Source: Acinetobacter suaedae (GTDB taxonomy: Bacteria; Pseudomonadota; Gammaproteobacteria; Pseudomonadales; Moraxellaceae). Taken from it: 64,000 nt of DNA. Of the stretch, positions 45,576 to 54,546 are shown in pieces. The notes beneath the pieces are model-generated. The model ran no database searches. It saw only the letters and a list, made by a program, of their open reading frames with translations, and was not told where the DNA came from. The DNA is taken from NCBI RefSeq assembly GCF_008630915.1, contig NZ_CP043909.1:992001-1056000 (forward strand), given 5' to 3'. Position numbers and translations under genes: made by a program. The first letter of the stretch is position 1, and each line of letters starts with the position of its first letter.

Positions 45576-48500
45576 ATGTTTATCGTGGCCGGTGCATCAG
45601 CACATTCTTCTTTTAAGAAAGCTCAACTCTTAAACCGTTTAGCGTCAATGAGTTCTGTTCAATCTTTTGACAGCCAGTGGGTTTATTTGTTTGATCAAGC
45701 GCTCAACGAGCAGCAACATCAATCGGCATTACAACTTTTAAACGATGGTCAATCTTTCGAACTTCGCCAAGCTGCAAGTGATGAAATCCAAATTTTAGTA
45801 ACTCCACGTGTTGGCACAATCTCTCCGTGGTCGTCTAAAGCAACTGATATTTTCCAAAACTGTAATACACCAGTACACCGTTTAGAACGTGGTCTTTTAT
45901 TCACGTTAAAAGGTGTGACTGAAATTACGAATGAAGTGAAACAAGTACTTCATGACCGTATGACGGAAACAGTTTTTGCTCAAATTGATGAGGCAAAAGC
46001 TTTATTCTCAGAAACTGCGCCGAAGCCACTCAACTCAATTGATATCTTGGGTCAAGGTAAAGAAGCATTAGTTAAAGCGAATAATGAGTTTGGCTTTGCT
46101 TTATCTGAGCAAGAAATTGATTACTTAACCGAAGCATTTACTAAGCTTGGTCGTAATCCAAATGACATCGAATTGATGATGTTTGCTCAGGCGAATTCTG
46201 AACATTGTCGTCATAAAATCTTTGGTTCTGAATGGACAATTGATGGTGAAAAACAACCATTATCATTGTTCCAAATGATTAAGAATACCTATAAAGAATC
46301 TCCAACAGATGTATTGTCGGCGTATAAAGACAATGCTTCTGTGATCGTGGGTTATGACACGATGCGTTTTTATCCAAAAGCGGATGAAAATGGTCACTTT
46401 GTTTATAAATATAAGAGCCAAGCCGCTCATATTTTAATGAAGGTTGAAACGCATAACCACCCAACCGCAATTTCTCCATTTGCTGGTGCTGCAACTGGTT
46501 CAGGCGGTGAAATCCGTGATGAAGGTGCAACAGGTCGTGGTGGTAAACCCAAAGCAGGTTTAACAGGCTTTACGGTTTCTAACTTGAATATCCCTGGTTT
46601 CGAACAGCCTTGGGAAGAAAACTACGGTAAGCCTTCACGTATGGCATCGCCATTACAAATTATGATTGAAGGTCCATTGGGTGGTGCGGCGTTTAACAAC
46701 GAGTTTGGCCGTCCTGCATTGAATGGTTATTTCCGTACCTTCGAACAGAATGTGAATGGTGAAGTTAAAGGCTTTCATAAACCAATTATGATCGCTGGTG
46801 GTTACGGCAACATTCGTCCTGACCATGTAGAAAAAGATGCAATTCAACCAGGTGACTTACTCATTGTATTGGGTGGTCCTGCCATGTTGATCGGTCTTGG
46901 TGGTGGTGCTGCATCATCTGTAGATAGCGGTACCATGGGCGAGAGTTTAGACTTTGCTTCGGTACAACGTGAAAATCCAGAAATGGAGCGCCGTTGCCAA
47001 GAAGTGATTGATACGTGCTGGCGCTTAGAAGACTTTAACCCAATCGTGTCTGTACATGACGTAGGTGCGGGCGGTCTATCAAATGCGATGCCTGAACTAG
47101 TGAATGATCATGAGTTAGGTGCTGTATTGAACCTTCGTAAGATTCCATCTTTAGAGTCAGGCATGAGCCCGATGGAAATCTGGTCAAATGAAGCGCAAGA
47201 ACGTTATGTGTTAGCGATTCGTCCAGAATCTTTAGAACAGTTTGAAGAAATTTGTGCACGTGAGCGTTGTCCGTTTGCTGTATTGGGTGAAGCGACTGAA
47301 GCACGTCATTTGACTGTTGAAGATCCATTGTTTGAAAACAATGCAGTCGATATCCCAATGCAAGTGATGTTGGGTGGTACGCCTCGTATGCAACGTTCAT
47401 ATGAAACGATTGAACGTAAAGGTAATGACTTTGATGCATCAAAAGTTGATTTGAAAGATGCAATTTTCCGTGTATTGAAAAATCCAACAGTTGCATCTAA
47501 ATCATTCTTGATCACGATTGGTGACCGCTCGATTACCGGTATGGTTGCTCGTGATCAAATGGTTGGTCGTTGGCAAGTTCCTGTTGCGGATGCAGCAGTA
47601 ACAACGACAAGCTTGCAAGGCTTCACGGGTGAAGCAATGGCGATGGGTGAACGTCCACCAGTTGCTTTGTTAAATCCTGCAGCATCTGCACGTTTGGCAG
47701 TTGCTGAAGCGATTACTAATATTGCATGTGCAAACATCGAACAAATCAGCGATATCAAACTTTCTGCAAACTGGATGGCTGCTGCTGGTCAAAAAGGTGA
47801 AGACCAAGCCTTGTTTGAAGGTGTGAAAGCGATTGGTATGGAAATGTGTCCTGCATTGGGTATCGCCATTCCTGTTGGTAAAGACTCACTTTCAATGCGT
47901 ACCACTTGGAATGACGGCGAAGATAAAGCCGTTACTTCTCCAATGACAGGCGTGATTACTGCGTTTGCACCTGTTTTAGATGTACGTAAAACATTAACAC
48001 CTGAATTGAAGGACTTAGCAGACTCAGTACTGGTTCGTATTGATTTATCTAAAGGTCAATTCCGTTTAGGTGGTTCGATCCTTGCGCAAGTATATAAAGC
48101 AATCGGTTCAGTTACCCCAGATGTTGATAGTTTTGATGACTTCAAAGCATTCTTTGCCTTGATTCAAGACTGGAACAATCGTGGTTTGATCAAGGCTTAC
48201 CATGACATCGGTGATGGCGGTTTATTGGCGACTGTTGCTGAAATGATGTTTGCTTCGCGCTTAGGTGTGGCTTTAGAAAATCAAACCACTGAAAGCTTAT
48301 TTGCTGAAGAAATTGGTGCAGTACTTCAAATTACGGCTACTGATTGGGCACAGTTAGAAGTTGAAGTTGCAGCATCTAGCTTGAAAGATGCCATTGCAGT
48401 GGTAGGTCGTGTGAATACAACTGATCAATTGGTTGTAAATGGTTTAACACTTGAGCGTGCTGAACTACAACAAGCTTGGGCTGAAGTATCTCACCAGATC

Positions 48501-49406
48501 CAACGTTTACGTGACAACGTTGAAACAGCTGATCAAGAGTTTGCCTTAATTGCAGATAAAAACCACAAAGGTTTAATTGCTCAACCAACTTATGACTTAA
48601 ATGAGCCAGTTGAAGCGCCGTTTATCAATACACGCCGTCCAAATATGGCAATTTTGCGTGAGCAAGGTGTAAATGGTCATGTGGAAATGGCTGCTGCTTT
48701 TGACAAAGTGGGCTTCAATACCATCGACGTACACATGAGTGACTTGCTTGCAGGTCGTGTGAGCTTAAGTGACTTTGAAGGCTTAGTGGCGTGTGGTGGC
48801 TTCTCATACGGTGACGTGATGGGTGCTGGTGGTGGCTGGGCGAAATCAGTATTGTTCAATGCGAAATTACGTGATCAGTTCGAACAATTCTTCCATCGTG
48901 AAAATACATTCAGCTTAGGCGTATGTAACGGTTGTCAAATGATGTCACAACTTGCACCACTGATTCCGGGTGCAGAGCATTGGGGACGTTTCCACCGTAA
49001 CATGTCAGAAGTATTTGAAGCGCGTGCAGTGAACGTTCGTGTAGAGAAATCTGTTTCTGTGTTGCTTGAAGATATGCACGGCTCGATTTTACCGATCGCA
49101 GTTGCGCATGGTGAAGGTCGTTTAGTTGCAACTGAACAACAACTTGCAGCTTTAAATGCTGAGAACCAAGTGGTGTTACGTTATGTAGATAGCTTGGGTA
49201 ATCCAACTCAACATTATCCGTTGAATCCAAATGGATCACCTGAAGCGATTACAGCTCAAACTTCTAAAGATGGTCGTGCAACAGTGATGATGCCACACCC
49301 AGAACGTAACTTCCGTGCTTTGCAGCATTCTTGGAAGCCTGAAGATTGGGCTGAAGATGGTGCTTGGTTGCGTATGTTCCGCAATGCACGTAAATTTATT
49401 GGTTAA
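45576..49406 (+). CDS. purL: Phosphoribosylformylglycinamidine synthase
   Basis: PurL makes FGAM from FGAR, glutamine and ATP, the fourth step of purine synthesis. This is the large single-chain form of 1276 residues: an N-terminal PurS-like domain, a linker, two FGAM synthase halves ([41 protein letters not shown]) and a C-terminal glutamine amidotransferase with [10 protein letters not shown] (nucleophile Cys1117) and MPHPERNFR. It is monocistronic, with a classic terminator. The two other purine genes in this window, purM and purN, lie 20 kb away. Confidence 0.98.
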   Translation: MFIVAGASAHSSFKKAQLLNRLASMSSVQSFDSQWVYLFDQALNEQQHQSALQLLNDGQSFELRQAASDEIQILVTPRVGTISPWSSKATDIFQNCNTPVHRLERGLLFTLKGVTEITNEVKQVLHDRMTETVFAQIDEAKALFSETAPKPLNSIDILGQGKEALVKANNEFGFALSEQEIDYLTEAFTKLGRNPNDIELMMFAQANSEHCRHKIFGSEWTIDGEKQPLSLFQMIKNTYKESPTDVLSAYKDNASVIVGYDTMRFYPKADENGHFVYKYKSQAAHILMKVETHNHPTAISPFAGAATGSGGEIRDEGATGRGGKPKAGLTGFTVSNLNIPGFEQPWEENYGKPSRMASPLQIMIEGPLGGAAFNNEFGRPALNGYFRTFEQNVNGEVKGFHKPIMIAGGYGNIRPDHVEKDAIQPGDLLIVLGGPAMLIGLGGGAASSVDSGTMGESLDFASVQRENPEMERRCQEVIDTCWRLEDFNPIVSVHDVGAGGLSNAMPELVNDHELGAVLNLRKIPSLESGMSPMEIWSNEAQERYVLAIRPESLEQFEEICARERCPFAVLGEATEARHLTVEDPLFENNAVDIPMQVMLGGTPRMQRSYETIERKGNDFDASKVDLKDAIFRVLKNPTVASKSFLITIGDRSITGMVARDQMVGRWQVPVADAAVTTTSLQGFTGEAMAMGERPPVALLNPAASARLAVAEAITNIACANIEQISDIKLSANWMAAAGQKGEDQALFEGVKAIGMEMCPALGIAIPVGKDSLSMRTTWNDGEDKAVTSPMTGVITAFAPVLDVRKTLTPELKDLADSVLVRIDLSKGQFRLGGSILAQVYKAIGSVTPDVDSFDDFKAFFALIQDWNNRGLIKAYHDIGDGGLLATVAEMMFASRLGVALENQTTESLFAEEIGAVLQITATDWAQLEVEVAASSLKDAIAVVGRVNTTDQLVVNGLTLERAELQQAWAEVSHQIQRLRDNVETADQEFALIADKNHKGLIAQPTYDLNEPVEAPFINTRRPNMAILREQGVNGHVEMAAAFDKVGFNTIDVHMSDLLAGRVSLSDFEGLVACGGFSYGDVMGAGGGWAKSVLFNAKLRDQFEQFFHRENTFSLGVCNGCQMMSQLAPLIPGAEHWGRFHRNMSEVFEARAVNVRVEKSVSVLLEDMHGSILPIAVAHGEGRLVATEQQLAALNAENQVVLRYVDSLGNPTQHYPLNPNGSPEAITAQTSKDGRATVMMPHPERNFRALQHSWKPEDWAEDGAWLRMFRNARKFIG

Positions 49407-49423
49407 TGTGACTTAACCATAAG

Positions 49424-49446
49424 AGCCACCGAAAGGTGGCTTTTTT
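49424..49446 (+). terminator. Rho-independent terminator of purL
   Basis: AGCCACC pairs with GGTGGCT around a GAAA tetraloop and is followed by TTTTTT, 17 bases after the stop. Confidence 0.95.
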
Positions 49447-49473
49447 ATTTTTAATGCTGATGTGGTACTTAAA

Positions 49474-49866
49474 ATGAATACTTCGCACAGTGTAGTTATA
49501 AAAAATGATGTTGATCAAGAGGATATGAAGCTTTTAACGTCCTTTATATTCGATACTCCTGAAAGTGATATTCTGATTTTTAATATTTACGATGATGTAA
49601 ATTTAGATGAGAACTTGTTATTTTGCATGGTTTCTTTATTGAAAGGCGATGTATTTTGTGAATTGTTTTTTACAAATACACCAAATACAAGTCCTGATAT
49701 TTTTTTGAGTAAATTAAAGAAATGGACACTTGATAATGAAATCATATTTTATGTGAGTGATTTTAATTCTGAGTGCGATGATGGTTGTTTTCATAGGATA
49801 GAAAATGGAAATGTGACTAGAGAGTATCTCAGTATGGATGGTGATGATAATTGTTTTTTTAATTAA
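49474..49866 (+). CDS. Uncharacterised acidic small protein
   Basis: I do not recognise this 130-residue protein. It is acidic (many Asp), soluble, and lacks a signal peptide. It is notably more AT-rich than its neighbours, and has a Cys- and Asp-rich end (SECDDGCFHRIENG, DGDDNCFFN). ATG 49474 is the first ATG; GTG 49462 is possible but neither has a strong ribosome site. It lies right after the purL terminator with two other small orphan genes. Small acidic orphans of this kind are often immunity proteins, but that is only an analogy. Confidence 0.5.
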   Translation: MNTSHSVVIKNDVDQEDMKLLTSFIFDTPESDILIFNIYDDVNLDENLLFCMVSLLKGDVFCELFFTNTPNTSPDIFLSKLKKWTLDNEIIFYVSDFNSECDDGCFHRIENGNVTREYLSMDGDDNCFFN

Positions 49867-49908
49867 TTAACTGAACGTGTGTAAATATTATTTTCGAGTA
49901 AGTATTAG

Positions 49909-50322
49909 ATGATAGTAGATATTTTATGTATAAAAAAATTATTGATGACTAACAATTTTAGTGAAATATTTTTGGATCAGACTAAAGAAAATATCTTAAA
50001 AATATTTGGTAATCCTATAGATTCATCACCACAAAGAAAGAATAACAAAGAAATATTGTCTTATGGCGTGTTACAGATTTATCTGTTCAATAGTTTAGTA
50101 AAAGGTTTCACATTTGATTATCAAAAGGAAAAATATTTCGATGTTGATTTTACTTTATTAAAAATTCATCAAGATGAAATTGTTAAATTTTTAATGACTA
50201 CTGGTATTGAATATGTAGAAGATATACAACTTTCTTTTCAAGTTGGTAGTATATTAAAAGTGAATAAAGTTTACCTAGGTTTTTCTGATGGGTTTTTAAC
50301 CATATTTGGTATGTGTGAATAG
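49909..50322 (+). CDS. Uncharacterised 137-residue protein, possible immunity-type
   Basis: No family can be named with confidence. The product is soluble and AT-rich in coding. It begins with a short helix, then TKENILKIFGNPIDSS, SYGVLQIYLFNSLVKGFTFDY, and a C-terminal half of alternating strands and a helix. A pattern of a helical start, an (E/K)-x-I-x-x-x-x-G-x-P turn and a S-Y-G-x-L-x-(I/L)-x-F strand occurs in small proteins of toxin-immunity loci as I recall them, but no toxin gene lies nearby. ATG 49909 is the first start; ribosome site weak. Confidence 0.55.
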   Translation: MIVDILCIKKLLMTNNFSEIFLDQTKENILKIFGNPIDSSPQRKNNKEILSYGVLQIYLFNSLVKGFTFDYQKEKYFDVDFTLLKIHQDEIVKFLMTTGIEYVEDIQLSFQVGSILKVNKVYLGFSDGFLTIFGMCE

Positions 50323-50423
50323 TCTTTTTGGATAAATTTGGAACGTAACAATCTTGTATTTATTTAATCAAACTGGTTCAATTTTTGCTTTCTCAATAAT
50401 GATCATAAAAATCGGAGAACAAC

Positions 50424-50549
50424 ATGATGAAAAACGAAAATTACATGAGGACGATCCATAGCAAAGGAAAAGGCTGGTTTTGGTTTGGTTTAACTGTGGT
50501 TCTCCAAATCTTATTCATAAGTTTGAGTTATGTCCTAATCAAGATTTAA
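50424..50549 (+). CDS. 41-residue single-pass membrane protein
   Basis: A short gene with a good ribosome binding site, CGGAGAAC, seven bases before ATG 50424. The protein has a basic N-terminus (residues 1-17, with Lys and Arg) and one membrane helix over about 18-39 (WFWFGLTVVLQILFISLSYV). By the positive-inside rule the short N-terminus faces the cytosol. A second ATG follows directly (50427). I know no function; it may be a small membrane regulator or a type I toxin-like peptide, the latter without any antisense RNA seen. Confidence 0.55.
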   Translation: MMKNENYMRTIHSKGKGWFWFGLTVVLQILFISLSYVLIKI

Positions 50550-50616
50550 CTTTGATTCTTAACCTTTTTTAAAGCTATGATTTGAGTACAGCTTAACTTA
50601 CTCAGCCATTCAACTT

Positions 50617-50931
50617 ATGCTAAAACTTATTTATTACGTGCCAGAATCACATCTTGAATCAACTAAACTTGCTATCTTTGAAGCCGGTGCAGGTGGGATA
50701 GGGAATTATGAACAATGCGCTTGGCAAGTGAAAGGCATCGGGCAATTTAAGCCGGTTAAAGGTGCAAATCCATTTTTAGGGCAGTTAGATGAACTAGAAC
50801 AATTCGAAGAATGGCGTGTTGAAACGATTGTGCCTGAAGAAAAAGCCAGTGCTGTGGCAAAGGCATTAAAGGCAAGCCATCCTTATGAAGAACCTGCCTT
50901 TGAGCTTATCCAAATATTAGATATAGAGTAA
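50617..50931 (+). CDS. YqfO/NIF3-like small protein
   Basis: The 104 residues match the YqfO-type (COG3323-like) stand-alone domain that is inserted into some NIF3 proteins and folds like PII/CutA. Motifs: MLKLIYYVPESHLESTKLAIF, GAGGIGNYEQCAW, FLGQLDELEQFEEWRVE and SHPYEEPAFELIQIL. Its biochemical role is not established. It ends one base before a convergent nitroreductase gene with no terminator in between. Confidence 0.85.
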   Translation: MLKLIYYVPESHLESTKLAIFEAGAGGIGNYEQCAWQVKGIGQFKPVKGANPFLGQLDELEQFEEWRVETIVPEEKASAVAKALKASHPYEEPAFELIQILDIE

Positions 50932-50932
50932 T

Positions 50933-51697
50933 TTAGACTTTTTGAATAAATAAATCACGATCAAAACGATATTGAGGGAAGAACACGCCATCATTGGCAC
51001 GTTCGCCCGCACCAATTACCATTACAGGATGTTGTTGATCATTGAGTTTTAAGATTTTTCGCACTAAAGGCTCATCAAAACCTTCCATCATACAACTATC
51101 AAAACCATAGGCACGTAACGCCAATACTAGGTTTTCACAAGCAAGCGCTGTGGTTTTAGTCGCCCATAATTTGGCATCAGCAGGGTTAAATGCAGTCACA
51201 GGAAGTTGTTTATCGAGTGTGCGGGCAACTTTAAATGCAACTTTTTTAAAGTTACCTAATGCGTTGAGATAACCTGTCTTATAGTTGTATGGGATAAAGC
51301 GGTAGTACTTTTGAATCGCTGGTGGTGCTTCGGGAAATGGAAACTCACTGATATTCAATTTTGCCATTTCATCCACACGATCCGTTCGAGCAACACAGAC
51401 GATCAACTCAGATGCTGTTTTAGCAGCAAGTTGCCCTAAGCACGCCTTAACAAGTTGCTTTTTCTTGGCTGGGTTTTGTACGACATAAAATGTCCAAGGC
51501 TGTAAGTTTGATGAGTTGGGTGCAAGAAGTGCCAAATCTAAACATTCATCTAAAATCTCACTTGGAATCGGTTTATCAGTGAATTTACGTACTGAACGAC
51601 GGCTTTCAATGACTTTACGGAAATTGGCAACATCAATATCTTGTGGGGCAGGTTCGTAGTAGCGTTTCTTTTCGACGGTTGCATTTGAAGTGGTCAT
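50933..51697 (-). CDS. Nitroreductase-family flavoprotein
   Basis: The 254-residue protein has the nitroreductase fold with FMN-binding residues in VIESRRSVRKFTD near the N-terminus, LALLAPNSSNLQPWTFYVV, and ALACENLVLALRAYGFDSCMMEG in part as ACENLVLALRAYG. Such enzymes reduce nitro or quinone compounds with NAD(P)H. A 30-residue stretch around IQKYYRFIPYNYKTG is distinctive. I use ATG 51697; TTG 51715 would extend by six residues. The physiological substrate is unknown. Confidence 0.87.
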   Translation of the reverse strand: MTTSNATVEKKRYYEPAPQDIDVANFRKVIESRRSVRKFTDKPIPSEILDECLDLALLAPNSSNLQPWTFYVVQNPAKKKQLVKACLGQLAAKTASELIVCVARTDRVDEMAKLNISEFPFPEAPPAIQKYYRFIPYNYKTGYLNALGNFKKVAFKVARTLDKQLPVTAFNPADAKLWATKTTALACENLVLALRAYGFDSCMMEGFDEPLVRKILKLNDQQHPVMVIGAGERANDGVFFPQYRFDRDLFIQKV

Positions 51698-51833
51698 GAG
51701 TCCGATATTTTCCAAAATGTTTATTCTTCTATTGGGATGTATCTGAAAAAACCAACTGATGAATCGAAAAAGTTACTTTTCTATAAAGTTTATAGTTATT
51801 CGATTTTTAGAATCAAAGCTCATCTAAATAGAA

Positions 51834-51864
51834 AAGCAAGTTACTCAATGGGAATAACTTGCTT
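51834..51864 (-). terminator. Terminator of the fructose PTS operon
   Basis: AAGCAAGTTA pairs with TAACTTGCTT around 11 bases, 25 bases after the fruA stop. On the minus strand the stem runs into TTTTCTATTT. Confidence 0.75.
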
Positions 51865-51888
51865 GTAAAATCAGAATGTAAGGACGAT

Positions 51889-53610
51889 TTAGGCAGGGGC
51901 GGTTTCTAGTTTCTGCTCAGGACGTTTGAGTAATGCATAACTAATGCCTGTAATACAGCTACCTGCTGTAATTGCAGCGAGATATAGCCACGCATGATTA
52001 ATTGCATTTGGAATCAGTAAAACAAATACGCCACCATGTGGTGTAACCAGTTCACAGTGGAATAAGGCAACCAATGCACCTGTAACAGCACCACCTAAAA
52101 TACAAGCAGGAATCACACGCATCGGATCTTTAGCTGCAAAGGGAATTGCACCTTCCGAAATAAAACATAGACCTAATACAAAAGCAGCTTTGCCAGCATC
52201 TCGTTCACTTTGATTGAATTTATTTTTTGCTAACAAGGTTGCAATCGCCATACCAATGGCTGGAACCATACCGCCAGCCATGGTCGCCGCCATTGGCATA
52301 TAGGTATTTGTCGTGAGTAGTCCTACGGTAAAGGCATAAGCTGCTTTATTAATTGGACCGCCCAAATCAATACACATCATTGATGCGAGTACAACTCCCA
52401 TTAAAACAGCATTGGTTGTGCCCATATTGTTGAGGAAATCTTTCATCATCTCAAAGATATGTGCGACTGGCTGTCCAACTACATAGTACATAATCAAACC
52501 TACCGATAATGTGCCTAAAAGCGGAACAATCAGAATAGGTTTCAATGACTCCAAACTGGTTGGTAATTTGATTTTTTTGGCGAGAAATAGGGCAATGTAA
52601 CCTGCAAGGAAACCTGAAACGATACCACCGAGGAATCCAGCTTCAAGTTGTGTGGCAATTAATCCACCAATCAAACCTGGCGCTAAACCGGGACGATCAG
52701 CTATTGAATAGGCAATATAACCCGAAAGCATTGGCACCATTAAGGTAAATGCTGCTGCACCGATTTGCTTTAATATATAAGCTAAGCTTCCTGTTTCTTC
52801 TGCTGCATTCAGCCCGAAACAAAGTGATAGCGCAATTAAAAGACCACCTGCCACGACCATAGGCAGCATGAAAGACACACCTGTTAGTAGGTGCTTATAA
52901 ACGCCAGTTTTTTCTTGGCTTTTATTTTCTGCCGTTTGTTTACTTTGTTTGGATGATTCAAGAACGGTTGCTTCACTGATTGCTTCGGCAAATGCTTTAT
53001 CTGTTTGCTTGAGGGCAAAGCCTGTACTGCAGCGATAAACACGTTTACCTACAAAACGATCGGTATTTACTTCAATATCAGTGGCTAGAATAACAATGTC
53101 AGCTGCAGCAATGGCTTCATCTGTGAGGATGTTTTTTGCACCTACAGAGCCTTGTGTTTCAACATCAATCTGATAGCCAAGTTTATTTGCACCTTGTTGC
53201 AATGCTTCGGCAGCCATAAACGTATGAGCAACACCCGTTGGGCAAGCGGTAATCGCAACAAAACGTTGCGCTTGCTGTGTGTTGTTCAATTGAGTTTCAG
53301 CTTTGAGTTGATCAATCGGTTGTGCATGCGTTAAAGCGTATTCAAAGGCCTGCTGAATATCTTGGTTCGCTTGTTCCAGTGAAATGGTTACAACAGAATA
53401 GGCTTTAAATGGGTCAAGTTGAGTCGGTGTTTGACCAATAAAAACAACTTTACTAAATGCAATGTTAGGAATTTGATCTTTTACTGAAATAGTATGACTT
53501 TCAAAACCTTGTTGTTTCGCAAGTTGCGCTAATTTTTTTGTCAGAATCAATGCATCAACAGGATTTTGAGGATGATTGATGACCAATAAGATAGAGTTAA
53601 GGGTTTGCAT
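51889..53610 (-). CDS. fruA: PTS fructose transporter subunit EIIB'BC
   Basis: FruA imports fructose and phosphorylates it to fructose-1-phosphate. The 573 residues contain a degenerate EIIB' domain (about 1-100), an active EIIB with Cys123 in ITACPTGVAHTFMAAEAL, and the EIIC membrane domain (about 220-560) with eight or so helices and motifs such as GPINKAAYAF and FISEGAIPFAAKDPMRVIP. ATG 53610 is preferred over GTG 53619. The start lies 46 bases after the present fruK stop, but the unshifted fruK reading would overlap fruA by 14 bases, as tight coupling would predict. Confidence 0.94.
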   Translation of the reverse strand: MQTLNSILLVINHPQNPVDALILTKKLAQLAKQQGFESHTISVKDQIPNIAFSKVVFIGQTPTQLDPFKAYSVVTISLEQANQDIQQAFEYALTHAQPIDQLKAETQLNNTQQAQRFVAITACPTGVAHTFMAAEALQQGANKLGYQIDVETQGSVGAKNILTDEAIAAADIVILATDIEVNTDRFVGKRVYRCSTGFALKQTDKAFAEAISEATVLESSKQSKQTAENKSQEKTGVYKHLLTGVSFMLPMVVAGGLLIALSLCFGLNAAEETGSLAYILKQIGAAAFTLMVPMLSGYIAYSIADRPGLAPGLIGGLIATQLEAGFLGGIVSGFLAGYIALFLAKKIKLPTSLESLKPILIVPLLGTLSVGLIMYYVVGQPVAHIFEMMKDFLNNMGTTNAVLMGVVLASMMCIDLGGPINKAAYAFTVGLLTTNTYMPMAATMAGGMVPAIGMAIATLLAKNKFNQSERDAGKAAFVLGLCFISEGAIPFAAKDPMRVIPACILGGAVTGALVALFHCELVTPHGGVFVLLIPNAINHAWLYLAAITAGSCITGISYALLKRPEQKLETAPA

Positions 53611-53655
53611 CAGATTCACTCAAGGTTTTGATCGTGGTGTGTTGTTTTAAATCAG

Positions 53656-54546
53656 CTAAAAGTTCAGGGGGGGAACACGAAAGCCCACCTGAGTTACGGC
53701 ATGACTGGCAATCGCCGTTGCTGTTGCTAGGATATCGTCTGTCGGTAATTGGCATGCTAATCCATGAATCATGCCTGCCAAAAGAGAATCTCCAGCACCT
53801 ACTGTACTTTTCACATGTACTTGAGGGGGGTGTGCAGCATAAGCTTTGTTTTGATGAAGCCAATGTACGCCATGTTCACCCATTGAAATGACGATATGTT
53901 CAATTTGAGAATTGAGTGATTTAAATAATTGTTGTTGATCGTCAAGGTTTTCAGCTAGCACGCCAAAACTTTCTTGTAATTCATCGGTATTGGGTTTGAT
54001 CATCCACGGATTCATAGCGATCGCTGCAGTTAAAGCCTTGCCACTCGTGTCTACAGCAACAGGTTTGTTTTGTAGGTGTAGAATTTGAATGAGCTGTTTT
54101 AAATCATCCACGCCAAAGCCCAACGGTAGGCTACCCGCAATCACCACATAATCTACAGAGTCACTACATTGTTGAATACGTTTGAACAATGCTTGTTTAT
54201 CTTCAGTAGACACCTGAAAGCCTTGACCATTAATATCGGTCATTCGTCCAGACTGTTCAGCAATTTTGATGTTTTGGCGGGTTTCACCTTCGATATAAAT
54301 AAACTGGTCATCAAACTGCATAGTTTGAAAATGCTGTTTAAAGAGCGTTTGATTTTTTGTACCTAAAAAACCAGACACAATTAACTCATGCCCTAAATCA
54401 TGTAGCACTTGAGCAACATTGAGCCCTTTACCTGCGGCGTGGTACTGAATGTTCTGCTGACGATTGACTTCGCCAATACGTAACTGTTCAAGTTCGATGG
54501 TGGCATCAATGGCAGGGTTGAGAGTAATGGTTAAAATTTTAGCCAT
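53656..54546 (-). CDS. fruK: 1-phosphofructokinase, C-terminus probably frameshifted
   Basis: FruK phosphorylates fructose-1-phosphate to the 1,6-bisphosphate. The 296-residue PfkB-family reading shows MAKILTITLNPAIDATIEL, GKGLNVAQVLHDLGHE, and the catalytic GAGDSLLAGMIHGL with its Asp. The start ATG 54546 overlaps fruB by eight bases. At a seven-C run (53667-53673) the frame ends as RVPPLNF*, whereas the neighbouring frame goes on as PPELLADLKQHTTIKTL and stops at 53597, inside the fruA start region. One more C (or two fewer) joins the two. Catalytic residues remain, so activity may survive. The shift may be real, phase variable or a sequencing error. Confidence 0.85.
   Translation of the reverse strand: MAKILTITLNPAIDATIELEQLRIGEVNRQQNIQYHAAGKGLNVAQVLHDLGHELIVSGFLGTKNQTLFKQHFQTMQFDDQFIYIEGETRQNIKIAEQSGRMTDINGQGFQVSTEDKQALFKRIQQCSDSVDYVVIAGSLPLGFGVDDLKQLIQILHLQNKPVAVDTSGKALTAAIAMNPWMIKPNTDELQESFGVLAENLDDQQQLFKSLNSQIEHIVISMGEHGVHWLHQNKAYAAHPPQVHVKSTVGAGDSLLAGMIHGLACQLPTDDILATATAIASHAVTQVGFRVPPLNF
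53667..53673 (-). repeat. Seven-C homopolymer at the fruK frameshift
   Basis: Seven identical bases (G on the plus strand) lie 8-14 bases before the stop of the present fruK frame. Eight C would give RVPPPELLAD and five would give RVPPELLAD, both continuing for about 25 further codons to a TAA at 53597-53599. Runs of this kind slip easily in replication and in sequencing. Confidence 0.75.

Noticed and set aside
49909..50322. Confident call as a toxin-immunity protein
   Set aside because: The resemblance is only a recalled motif pattern; no toxin gene is nearby, so I kept it as unknown.
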